Shown one piece after another: positions 1 to 5,763 of a stretch of DNA of 8,714 nt. Source of the stretch: an uncultured Clostridia bacterium (GTDB taxonomy: Bacteria > Bacillota > Clostridia > Saccharofermentanales > Saccharofermentanaceae). Location: positions 1 through 8,714 of the forward strand of contig CAMJGB010000077.1 of the NCBI GenBank assembly GCA_946405115.1, in the 5' to 3' direction. A program made the position numbers and the translations under genes. Every line of letters starts with the position of its first letter. Position 1 is the first letter of the stretch. The notes beneath the pieces are model-generated. The model did not search any database, was not told where the DNA came from, and saw nothing but the letters and a program-made list of their open reading frames with translations.

Positions 1-10
1 TATCGCATAA

Positions 11-49
11 TTCCTGACTCAACTCCTGATTTCACACTCAAATCAGGAA
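11..49. repeat. Inverted repeat with two competing stems
   Basis: Positions 24-32 (TCCTGATTT) and 40-48 (AAATCAGGA) form a perfect 9-base inverted repeat around a 7-base loop. A second arm, TTCCTGA at 11-17, can instead pair with TCAGGAA at 43-49, so the two stems exclude each other. It lies just past the stop of the minus-strand SUKH gene and could end its transcript, but no run of T follows on either strand, so it is not a canonical intrinsic terminator. The role is unknown. Confidence 0.5.
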
Positions 50-68
50 CTCAACAAGGAATCAACAA

Positions 69-695
69 TCATCCCATCACAAAGTAATCCGGCTGCTTCG
101 ATTCCTTCTCCCAGAATTCGAAAAGAGTGTTCGCGATTATCTTGTCGAAGTAGCCGACTTTGCCGTCGGGCTTTAATACGACATATGCGTCTTCAGCGAC
201 TTGAATGAACGGAATGCTTCTGTCGGGCATTGTAATTGACGCAGCTTCATCGGGGCTCATGATGCGGTTGATAAGGTGCTTATTGCCTTTAATACTTCCG
301 CATCCGACGTCCTGATAGAACCAGCGAAGCTCATACGGGAACTCACGTCCCATCTTCTCTTCGGCCGCGCTGATAACTTCTTCACCGACCGGGATACAGT
401 CCAAATTATCGTTAGAGATTAAATACTCATAAACGGAAACATCACGCGGCTCTTTGTTATTGCGAATCGCATTAATCGAAGCCGGAGATAAATATCTGTC
501 TGACCTAGTTCCCTGTTTAAAGAACTTGGCATGAAGCTTTCCAAAGTCGCCGGAACGGTATTCCTTCTCAGTCAATCTGAAACAATTAAAGTACGTGGCA
601 ATCCCGCCGGTCTCAACCTTCATGATGTACATCTCCAACTCAGGAGAGAACCCGACTATATAGTGATCGTAGATTCTTTCTAGCTCTAATTTCAT
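69..695 (-). CDS. SUKH (SMI1/KNR4)-like protein with extra N-terminal region
   Basis: This 208-residue protein has a SUKH-type domain at about residues 104-200. The visible signs are an acidic helix ending in a Phe-Pro turn (AEEKMGREFPYEL, 111-123), an aromatic helix (RWFYQDVGCGS, 124-134), the motif NRIMSPDEA (143-151), and a C-terminal strand/helix with DGKVGYFDK and FEFWEK. SUKH proteins are known mainly as immunity proteins that bind and neutralise contact-dependent or polymorphic toxins in the cytoplasm; some are antitoxins or regulators. Residues 1-95 form a separate region rich in aromatic and charged residues that I do not recognise. There is no signal peptide or membrane segment. The ribosome binding site is weak (GGAT before the ATG). 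No toxin gene is visible here, though one could lie beyond the left edge. The DNA looks more AT-rich than that of the signalling genes (23 of 60 and 27 of 60 G+C in two sampled lines, against 34 of 60 in a line of the soluble cyclase), which would fit mobile immunity cargo. The immunity role is inferred from the family. Confidence 0.72.
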   Translation of the reverse strand: MKLELERIYDHYIVGFSPELEMYIMKVETGGIATYFNCFRLTEKEYRSGDFGKLHAKFFKQGTRSDRYLSPASINAIRNNKEPRDVSVYEYLISNDNLDCIPVGEEVISAAEEKMGREFPYELRWFYQDVGCGSIKGNKHLINRIMSPDEAASITMPDRSIPFIQVAEDAYVVLKPDGKVGYFDKIIANTLFEFWEKESKQPDYFVMG

Positions 696-736
696 AATCC
701 GTCACACACTCAAAATCATGTCGTAGACTTCATTTC

Positions 737-761
737 TTAGGTTTTGCTAAACCTAATTATA
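737..761 (-). promoter_or_regulatory. Palindrome next to a possible -10 box upstream of the SUKH gene
   Basis: TTAGGTTT (737-744) and AAACCTAA (749-756) form a perfect 8-base inverted repeat with a 4-base centre. On the minus strand it directly abuts a consensus TATAAT (761 to 756), so the palindrome would cover the start of transcription, as an operator does. The nearest -35-like box, TTGATA at 782-787, is 20 bases away, which is too far for a normal sigma-A promoter. No T run follows the hairpin on either strand, so an intrinsic terminator for the lipoprotein gene is less likely. Confidence 0.35.
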
Positions 762-766
762 CAGGA

Positions 767-1174
767 TTATTCGTAAGAGATTATCAAAGTGATTCCGGCG
801 TCCATTGTCTGAGAAGCGAGTTCAATTGATTCGCCGGGCTCAAGCTCAATCTCTTCAATGGGGTCAGCACGAAGATTGATAGTACCGTCACTGTTCTTCT
901 CAATGAGGCAGCCGTCTACAGAAAGAACTATCAAATCCTCAGTCACGGATTCGATCTCAATCGTACCGTCGCGGTCATCAAAAACTACATCGCCTGCTTC
1001 AAGGGGATTATAAATAACCGGATCGTGTGTATTTGAACCCTGCTCGTGCCAAACAATCTCCTGTACGGAAAGTGTCGCATCCACAGGACCCTTCGGCTCT
1101 TCAGGCTTCCCACAGCCTGCGAAAGCAAAAGCCACTGCTAACAAAACTACCGGTAACAATATCTTGGTCTTCAT
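767..1174 (-). CDS. Small secreted lipoprotein of unknown function
   Basis: The 135-residue product starts with a classic lipoprotein signal: Lys2 and Lys4, a hydrophobic stretch at residues 5-19, then a lipobox ending AFAGC with Cys21 as the lipidated residue. After the cysteine comes a short charged linker (GKPEEPKGP) and then about 105 residues of alternating hydrophobic and acidic residues predicted to be mostly beta strand (for example GTIEIES, LIVLSVDG, GITLIISYE). The mature protein is very acidic. It should sit on the outer face of the cytoplasmic membrane. A perfect AGGAGGT at 1182-1188 lies 7 bases before the ATG, so the start is secure. It is transcribed divergently from the membrane diguanylate cyclase and 71 bases upstream of the SUKH gene. 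I recognise no named family; a beta-sandwich fold is only a guess from the residue pattern. Confidence 0.8.
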   Translation of the reverse strand: MKTKILLPVVLLAVAFAFAGCGKPEEPKGPVDATLSVQEIVWHEQGSNTHDPVIYNPLEAGDVVFDDRDGTIEIESVTEDLIVLSVDGCLIEKNSDGTINLRADPIEEIELEPGESIELASQTMDAGITLIISYE

Positions 1175-1198
1175 AACACTTACCTCCTATCCATTAGA

Positions 1199-1233
1199 CG
1201 GATATCCGGCCGCGCAGGTCACAAGACCGATAT
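1199..1233. repeat. Nested dyads in the leader of the lipoprotein gene
   Basis: Two dyads lie close together in the divergent intergenic region. CGGATATCCG (1199-1208) is a perfect 10-base palindrome. GGTC (1217-1220) pairs with GACC (1225-1228) around a 4-base loop, and the flanking ATATC (1202-1206) can pair with GATAT (1229-1233), giving a larger hairpin with a one-sided bulge. The site is 25-59 bases before the minus-strand lipoprotein ATG, so it could be a 5' leader structure or an operator between the divergent genes. Function is unknown. The rest of the region (1234-1381) holds AT-rich stretches but no strong promoter that I can defend on either strand. Confidence 0.3.
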
Positions 1234-1393
1234 CGCAATGACAAATGATAAAAAACGCTTCTTCATAGACTCATTCTACCATCAACCCCTCTCCACTCAT
1301 AAAAGAATTTAATGTTTGTTAAAAGACTTTTACTTCTCGCGCGTATAAAATAAAGCTACAAGAAGTGGAAGAATAAGTATTAGGGGGAGAACT

Positions 1394-3445
1394 ATGTATT
1401 ATTCATCGATAGATCTTCTGGCAATATTGATATTGCTTCTGGAAAATAACGATATCATCTTCAACGGGGCAAATCTGGTGAAGCTTAAAACCTGGATGAT
1501 GTACAGGCGTTTTCTGTTTGCCATTCTTGCTTACTATGTAACCGATGCGCTGTGGGGCATCATCGAATACTATAAGCTGTCCAAGCTTCTGTTTATCGAC
1601 ACTACCGTTTACTTCATCGCCATGTCAGCGGGCATCATTCTCTGGACAGCCTGTGTTTTCTACTATCTTAAAGCGACCGGCAGATTCGTGCGTTTCCTTG
1701 TTTGGTCAGGACGAATCCTCGCGACTGTCATCACGGCAACATCACTCATAAACATCTTCGTACCTATCATGTTTACCATTGATGATGCAAGTGTATATTC
1801 TACTTTGCCGTTAAGAAATATTCTTCTCATCGCCCAGATAGTACTGCTATTTGTTATATCGATATACGCTCTGACGGCATTTAACAAAGTCAAGGATAAC
1901 CGTGATAAGCTGAAGCCCCGCTATCGTACTGTCTGTCTGTTCGGACTTATCATGGCAGTCTTCCTCACGATCCAGCTGTGGTTTCCATATCTTCCTCTTT
2001 ACGCTGTAGCCTATATGATGGGCACGAGTCTTGTCAGAGTTTTTGTAATCCGTGACGAGATAGCCGAATACAGAAATGAGATTAGCGAATCCAAAAAGGT
2101 CGATGAACTTAAGAAGACTATGACTTCCCTTCTCGATAACATGCCGGCTTTAACTTTCTCCAAAGAGCCGGAAAACAGCATGTACCTTGCGTGCAATCAG
2201 GCCTTTGCCGAGTTCGCGGGCAAAAATAGCCCTGAAGAAGTTATAGGCTTAACCGATAAAGATCTCTTTGACGAAAAGACAGCAAAGCATTTCGCCGCTG
2301 ACGACCGTCTTGCGATGTCGATGGACGAACCGTATGTCTTCGTCGAGGATATCGTCGACAAGGACGGCAACACGTGTCAGATCCGGACCACAAAGCTCAA
2401 GTACACTGACGCATTCGGCAGAATCTGTGTGCTCGGAATGGCTTCTGAAATTACGGACATAACTCTCATCAGGCGCGAGTTCGCGACCACCAAGGCAGAG
2501 TACGAGAAGGCAAAGGCTAACGGTCTCATCTACACCCACATCGCACAGGCCCTTGCCTACGGTTACGACGAGCTCTTCTATGTTTTCCTCGACAGCGAAG
2601 ACTACATCAACTACGGCATTGACGATCACGGCCAGCTTTTCGAAAAGCGCCGTGGCCCCGGGTTCTTCGCTTCTTGTCAGGTTGAGGTTAACACGCTTGT
2701 CTGCGAGGAAGACCGCGAGATGTTCAGAACCGCGATGGTACGCGAGACCTTACTTGAGCAGATCGATATGAAGCGTGCTTTCGAGATGACATACCGCGTG
2801 CCCAAGGAAGGTGAGCCTTACTACGTGCGCATGAGAGCTACACGCGCGATGGGCGACAACAACAAGATCATCATCGGCATCACGGACGTTGACGAAGAGA
2901 TGAAGATCCTCCGTGCGCAGGATCTCATTAGGGAAGCAGACTTAACACGCCGTCTTTTCGCAGCACAAATGCAGGCCAACATCGATACCATGACCGGCGT
3001 TAAGAACAAGCACGCATACATCGAGTACGAGGCACGTCTCGAGTACGCCATCAAGGAAACTTCTGAAACGAAGTTTGCCATAAGTATCCTTGACATCAAT
3101 GACCTCAAGTATGTTAACGACACATTCGGACATCAGGCAGGAGACCAGCATATCAGGGAAGCCTGCAGAATCATATGTACGACCTTCAAGAGAAGTCCTG
3201 TTTTCCGTGTCGGCGGCGATGAGTTCTGCGTTATCTCCCAGGGAGACGACTACGAGCACATCGATTCTCTCGTGCAGGTGATCAAGGACCACAACAAAGA
3301 AGCCCGCGAGAACGGCGGCGTCATCGTCGCCTGCGGCATGGCCACATATAAGACCGGCGATTGCGTAGCAGATGTATACGAGCGCGCTGATCAGGCGATG
3401 TACAGCAACAAACTCGAACTCAAGGAAGGCCGCAAGATCAGATAA
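1394..3445 (+). CDS. Membrane diguanylate cyclase (7TM-PAS-PAS-GGDEF)
   Basis: This 683-residue protein should make the second messenger c-di-GMP from two GTP at the inner face of the membrane. About seven hydrophobic helices (roughly residues 4-17, 37-57, 67-91, 103-127, 141-163, 179-197, 199-217) form an N-terminal sensor. They are followed by a short helical linker, a PAS domain (about 245-356), a second divergent PAS-like domain (about 380-503, with EEDREMF and YYVRMRATR) and a GGDEF domain (about 520-683). The catalytic motif is RVGGDEF with GGDEF at 607-611. Asp567 fits the metal-binding position, and Asn575 and Asp584 match the guanine-binding pair of PleD, so c-di-GMP is the expected product. 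The RxxD inhibitory site before GGDEF is absent (FKRS there), so feedback inhibition through that site is not expected. AGGGGGAG at 1382-1389 sits 4 bases before the ATG. The input signal is unknown. The architecture resembles one I associate with Clostridia. Confidence 0.92.
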   Translation: MYYSSIDLLAILILLLENNDIIFNGANLVKLKTWMMYRRFLFAILAYYVTDALWGIIEYYKLSKLLFIDTTVYFIAMSAGIILWTACVFYYLKATGRFVRFLVWSGRILATVITATSLINIFVPIMFTIDDASVYSTLPLRNILLIAQIVLLFVISIYALTAFNKVKDNRDKLKPRYRTVCLFGLIMAVFLTIQLWFPYLPLYAVAYMMGTSLVRVFVIRDEIAEYRNEISESKKVDELKKTMTSLLDNMPALTFSKEPENSMYLACNQAFAEFAGKNSPEEVIGLTDKDLFDEKTAKHFAADDRLAMSMDEPYVFVEDIVDKDGNTCQIRTTKLKYTDAFGRICVLGMASEITDITLIRREFATTKAEYEKAKANGLIYTHIAQALAYGYDELFYVFLDSEDYINYGIDDHGQLFEKRRGPGFFASCQVEVNTLVCEEDREMFRTAMVRETLLEQIDMKRAFEMTYRVPKEGEPYYVRMRATRAMGDNNKIIIGITDVDEEMKILRAQDLIREADLTRRLFAAQMQANIDTMTGVKNKHAYIEYEARLEYAIKETSETKFAISILDINDLKYVNDTFGHQAGDQHIREACRIICTTFKRSPVFRVGGDEFCVISQGDDYEHIDSLVQVIKDHNKEARENGGVIVACGMATYKTGDCVADVYERADQAMYSNKLELKEGRKIR

Positions 3446-3475
3446 TCAGACGAGTCCGGTGGTCATCCCCACGAT

Positions 3476-3504
3476 TTGCACCTAGAACGGTGTTCTAGTA
3501 CAAT
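3476..3504 (+). promoter_or_regulatory. Sigma-A-type promoter of the second lipoprotein gene, leaderless
   Basis: TTGCAC (3476-3481) and TACAAT (3499-3504) are separated by exactly 17 bases, the optimum for the housekeeping sigma factor. The discriminator CCGCTT (3505-3510) puts the expected start point at 3511, which is the A of the ATG. The mRNA would therefore have no 5' leader, which agrees with the absence of any purine-rich ribosome binding site before this gene. The promoter is seen in sequence; its use is inferred. Confidence 0.65.
3482..3498. promoter_or_regulatory. Perfect palindromic operator filling the promoter spacer
   Basis: The 17 bases between the -35 and -10 boxes read ctagaacggtgttctag, a perfect 7-base inverted repeat (CTAGAAC/GTTCTAG) around a 3-base centre. 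A dimeric repressor bound here would block RNA polymerase. The layout is typical of TetR-type and similar repressor operators. The half-site GAAC...GTTC resembles the Gram-positive LexA box, but that has 4 central bases, not 3. The cognate regulator is not evident in the window. A hairpin terminator for the upstream cyclase is unlikely because no T run follows. Confidence 0.6.
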
Positions 3505-3510
3505 CCGCTT

Positions 3511-4593
3511 ATGAGACATGGAATAAAGTTTTTAACGGCAGCACTTATTCTTTCATTCACGCTCGGCGTATGCGCATGCGAACGTGATCTCCCGATGCGC
3601 GAAGATCTCGAACCTAAGGTCGTAACTTATATCGAGAACAAATACGGCTTCGAGCCCGAGATCTTAGACTGGCGCACGGAAGATGAACCAATCACCAGAT
3701 CATACAGCCACTACGTAACGGTGAGTGACGGAACCAATGAGTTCGAGGTCCGCGTCGGCGGTACCAGCAACATCGTCATTACCGATGACTACGAGAAAGC
3801 AGCCATCTACGAAGACATGCGCGAGTGGGCTGACAGCATACTCCCGGGTGCGGTACATGCGTTCTGCGATCACGAGTTCTTTAACGAAGAGCAGAAGTAC
3901 ACCGGCGATGTGTGGGAGTTCATGGAAGAGTACAATGTCTACCCGTCCATAACATTCACTTATGTCGATCAGCCGTTGGACGGCGATGAAGCAATGACTC
4001 TCTTAAGAGCAATCGAAGAACTCGGCGTCACCAACGAATACAGCATAGTTTCCTGCCCTTCGGAGGAAGCTGCAGAGATCGTATGGGCGAATGCTTTCGT
4101 TGGAGGGTACAGCGATATCATCAGTTACGCACCGTATGTCGATGAGAGCTTAAGCTATCACAGCCCTTCCTACGATATTCAGTATCACAGATATGACGTA
4201 AGAGAGGTAGACGGCTTCTGCTATTATGAGAATGTCGCACACGGAGAGGAGCCTACTCCCGACAATGAGTTCGGCATCGCGAAGACAGACGACTGTGTTT
4301 TGTCGGATCTCTTCCCCACATATATGGTTAGTAACAACCGCTCCGATCTCGACAATTATGCTAGGGCTGATATAACCCTGTACGTATTCGTGCCGCTGTC
4401 AATGATAGACGAGGAGATCGTCTACGGTGAAGATCACAACAGACCCTGTGCCAGCAACCTGATCTTCGTTCATACCAGTGACCCGAACGGCGAACCGACC
4501 GAAGCAGTAATGCTCATAATCGGCGATTATGCGATGTTTGGTGTATCCAGCGGTCTCGGCGGCGAATACTTCTCCATCAACAGAGCATCATAA
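3511..4593 (+). CDS. Large acidic lipoprotein of unknown function
   Basis: The 360-residue product has an N-terminal signal (Arg2, Lys6, hydrophobic residues 7-20) ending in VCAC, with Cys23 as the likely lipidated residue. The mature part is acidic and rich in Tyr and Asp/Glu. Residues 34-50 (PKVVTYIENKYGFEPEI) resemble the opening of a small alpha/beta module found in other Firmicutes lipoproteins, but I cannot name the family. There is no catalytic motif I would defend. It has no further membrane helix, so it should be anchored outside the cytoplasmic membrane. The start is constrained: an in-frame TAG at 3496-3498 and no start codon between it and 3511 make this ATG the only one that keeps the signal peptide. 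It lies 65 bases after the membrane cyclase on the same strand but has its own promoter, so a regulatory link to c-di-GMP is unproven. A strong terminator follows. Confidence 0.82.
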   Translation: MRHGIKFLTAALILSFTLGVCACERDLPMREDLEPKVVTYIENKYGFEPEILDWRTEDEPITRSYSHYVTVSDGTNEFEVRVGGTSNIVITDDYEKAAIYEDMREWADSILPGAVHAFCDHEFFNEEQKYTGDVWEFMEEYNVYPSITFTYVDQPLDGDEAMTLLRAIEELGVTNEYSIVSCPSEEAAEIVWANAFVGGYSDIISYAPYVDESLSYHSPSYDIQYHRYDVREVDGFCYYENVAHGEEPTPDNEFGIAKTDDCVLSDLFPTYMVSNNRSDLDNYARADITLYVFVPLSMIDEEIVYGEDHNRPCASNLIFVHTSDPNGEPTEAVMLIIGDYAMFGVSSGLGGEYFSINRAS

Positions 4594-4606
4594 AAACAAA
4601 AACAAC

Positions 4607-4640
4607 AAAGGCCCGGAGGACTTAAACACTCCGGGTCTTT
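4607..4640. terminator. Bidirectional intrinsic terminator
   Basis: A 12-pair stem (4607-4618 with 4629-4640, one G-U pair) has a GC-rich core, CCCGGAG/CTCCGGG, and a 10-base loop. On the plus strand the stem runs into TTTTCTT; on the minus strand it is followed by a long T-rich tail (the A-rich bases 4594-4606). It sits between the converging lipoprotein and XRE genes and should end transcription from both sides. Confidence 0.9.
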
Positions 4641-4661
4641 TCTTATGCATTTATACGCGCA

Positions 4662-5657
4662 TCACTTGCTCTTCGCTTCGTGAACTACGCTGAGCACTAC
4701 TGAGATCGCACCGTACAGCACACCTGCGACGGGCCATACGATCCAGGTGAATCCCCAATCCATTGTAAGGAAGCTCCAGAGGAGGAATCCTGCTGTAACT
4801 GTGAGCCAGTAAGCGGGAGCAACTGCCTTAAGAACGACATTCGTCTTGGCATTTTTGTCATAATCGCCTTCCTGTAAAAGCTTGGACTGACCGTCCTTGA
4901 TTATGCCCGCATTGACGATCATGAAGCACGCGATTGCAATGCATGCGAGAAGCACAGCAACCATGGTGATAGTAAGAGCATCGCCGTGGCCGTCTACCAT
5001 CGCACTTGCAACAACGCCGATAACTCCGAGGAAAACAAGTACCGTACCGCAAGTGATGGATGTCACGAACTTGGGCTGAAACTTAGAAGCCTTATCCTTT
5101 ACCATGCCGTCAACGCCGTACTCGGTGTCGAAGAGTTCCTTTTCGAGCCATCCCCACTTAGAGTAAGCGATGCCCGCAGGTATAAAGAACACAAGTGAAG
5201 CTGCGACCAACAGGAGAAGTACTATCATGCCGGCGCCGCTCGCGATGCCGTCCGTGATGCCGAACAGGCCCGCGTCGTTTGCTGCAATAAGCAGAAGCAG
5301 CGGTACCGGGCACAATACTGAAAGCAGCACGCCGGTCGAGATCTTTGCCGCGAACTTCCCGTTCTCGTTAAGGAACGCGTTCGCCTCCTCCATGCTCACC
5401 CTTCGTAAGGCCTTACCCGAGTCTTCCTTGACCTCGCTTACGGGGCTCACCTCAGCTTCGTCCTTAAGAAGATAATCTGTACTCACGCCGAAAAGCTTAC
5501 TCATGTCGAGTATTCTCTGAAGGTCGGGAACGCTCTGCGCACCCTCCCACTTACTTACCGATTGCCTCGAGACGCCGAGCTTATCTGCAAGCTCCTCCTG
5601 AGACCAACCGTTCTTTTTTCTCTCATCAATGATCTTATCTGCAAGTATCATTTTCAT
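4662..5657 (-). CDS. XRE-family regulator with six-helix membrane domain
   Basis: From the ATG at 5657 this is a 331-residue protein. Residues 5-64 form an XRE/Cro-type helix-turn-helix (SQEELADKLGVSRQSVSKWE, ending STDYLL), which binds operator DNA. A charged linker (65-104) leads to about six hydrophobic helices (roughly 105-126, 140-165, 197-220, 228-252, 277-298, 302-325). The protein is therefore probably a membrane-tethered transcription factor that could couple an envelope signal to gene control. XRE-membrane fusions of this kind are common in Firmicutes, but their ligands are mostly unknown. A longer reading frame from a TTG at 5741 is rejected: that TTG is part of the -35 box of the gene's own promoter, and the extra residues look unlike protein, whereas the ATG at 5657 has AAGGAG just before it. 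It lies 106 bases after the soluble diguanylate cyclase and has its own promoter, with a palindrome that suggests autoregulation. Confidence 0.88.
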   Translation of the reverse strand: MKMILADKIIDERKKNGWSQEELADKLGVSRQSVSKWEGAQSVPDLQRILDMSKLFGVSTDYLLKDEAEVSPVSEVKEDSGKALRRVSMEEANAFLNENGKFAAKISTGVLLSVLCPVPLLLLIAANDAGLFGITDGIASGAGMIVLLLLVAASLVFFIPAGIAYSKWGWLEKELFDTEYGVDGMVKDKASKFQPKFVTSITCGTVLVFLGVIGVVASAMVDGHGDALTITMVAVLLACIAIACFMIVNAGIIKDGQSKLLQEGDYDKNAKTNVVLKAVAPAYWLTVTAGFLLWSFLTMDWGFTWIVWPVAGVLYGAISVVLSVVHEAKSK

Positions 5658-5662
5658 GTCCA

Positions 5663-5668
5663 CTCCTT
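5663..5668 (-). promoter_or_regulatory. Ribosome binding site fixing the XRE start
   Basis: AAGGAG on the minus strand lies 5 bases before the ATG at 5657. It supports this start rather than the upstream TTG at 5741, which would remove the promoter from non-coding DNA. Confidence 0.8.
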
Positions 5669-5712
5669 TTCCGTAGTCTATGGCACAACAATACCAACGA
5701 CCACGGTTGCAC

Positions 5713-5741
5713 ACCATAAAGCCGACTTGTAAATGTGTCAA
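5713..5741 (-). promoter_or_regulatory. Sigma-A-type promoter of the XRE gene
   Basis: On the minus strand a consensus TTGACA (5741 to 5736) and TATGGT (5718 to 5713) are spaced by 17 bases. Transcription should begin near 5706 and give a leader of about 50 bases. It lies between the end of the soluble cyclase gene and the XRE start, so the XRE gene need not depend on read-through. Confidence 0.7.
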
Positions 5742-5751
5742 CTGACAGTTG
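5739..5751. promoter_or_regulatory. Palindrome overlapping the -35 box, possible operator
   Basis: CAACTG-A-CAGTTG is a perfect 6-1-6 palindrome that overlaps the first three bases of the -35 box of the XRE promoter. An overlapping imperfect dyad, TGTCA-AC-TGACA (5736-5747), covers the whole -35 box. Binding of the XRE product here would give autorepression, a common arrangement in this family; that is inference. Confidence 0.5.
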
Positions 5752-5763
5752 CAAATGCTGGTT

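Noticed and set aside
1320..1346. Sigma-D (flagellar) promoter for the membrane cyclase: TAAA-N15-GCGCGTAT
   Set aside because: Spacing fits, but the second box matches the consensus GCCGATAT at only five of eight positions and no motility gene is present.
2249..2629. 126-residue minus-strand open frame inside the membrane cyclase gene
   Set aside because: It lies wholly antisense to a well-supported PAS region and shows no domain or ribosome binding site; it is a shadow of codon bias.
3452..3475. Hairpin terminator after the membrane cyclase
   Set aside because: Only a 4-pair GTGG/CCAC stem can be drawn and no T run follows.
3485..3495. Gram-positive LexA (SOS) box in the lipoprotein promoter
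   Set aside because: The half-sites GAAC and GTTC are present but are separated by 3 bases, while the LexA box has 4, and no other SOS gene is nearby.
5658..5741. N-terminal extension of the XRE gene to a TTG at 5741
   Set aside because: The TTG is part of a consensus TTGACA promoter box, the extra 28 residues are unlike the family, and the ATG at 5657 has a good ribosome binding site.
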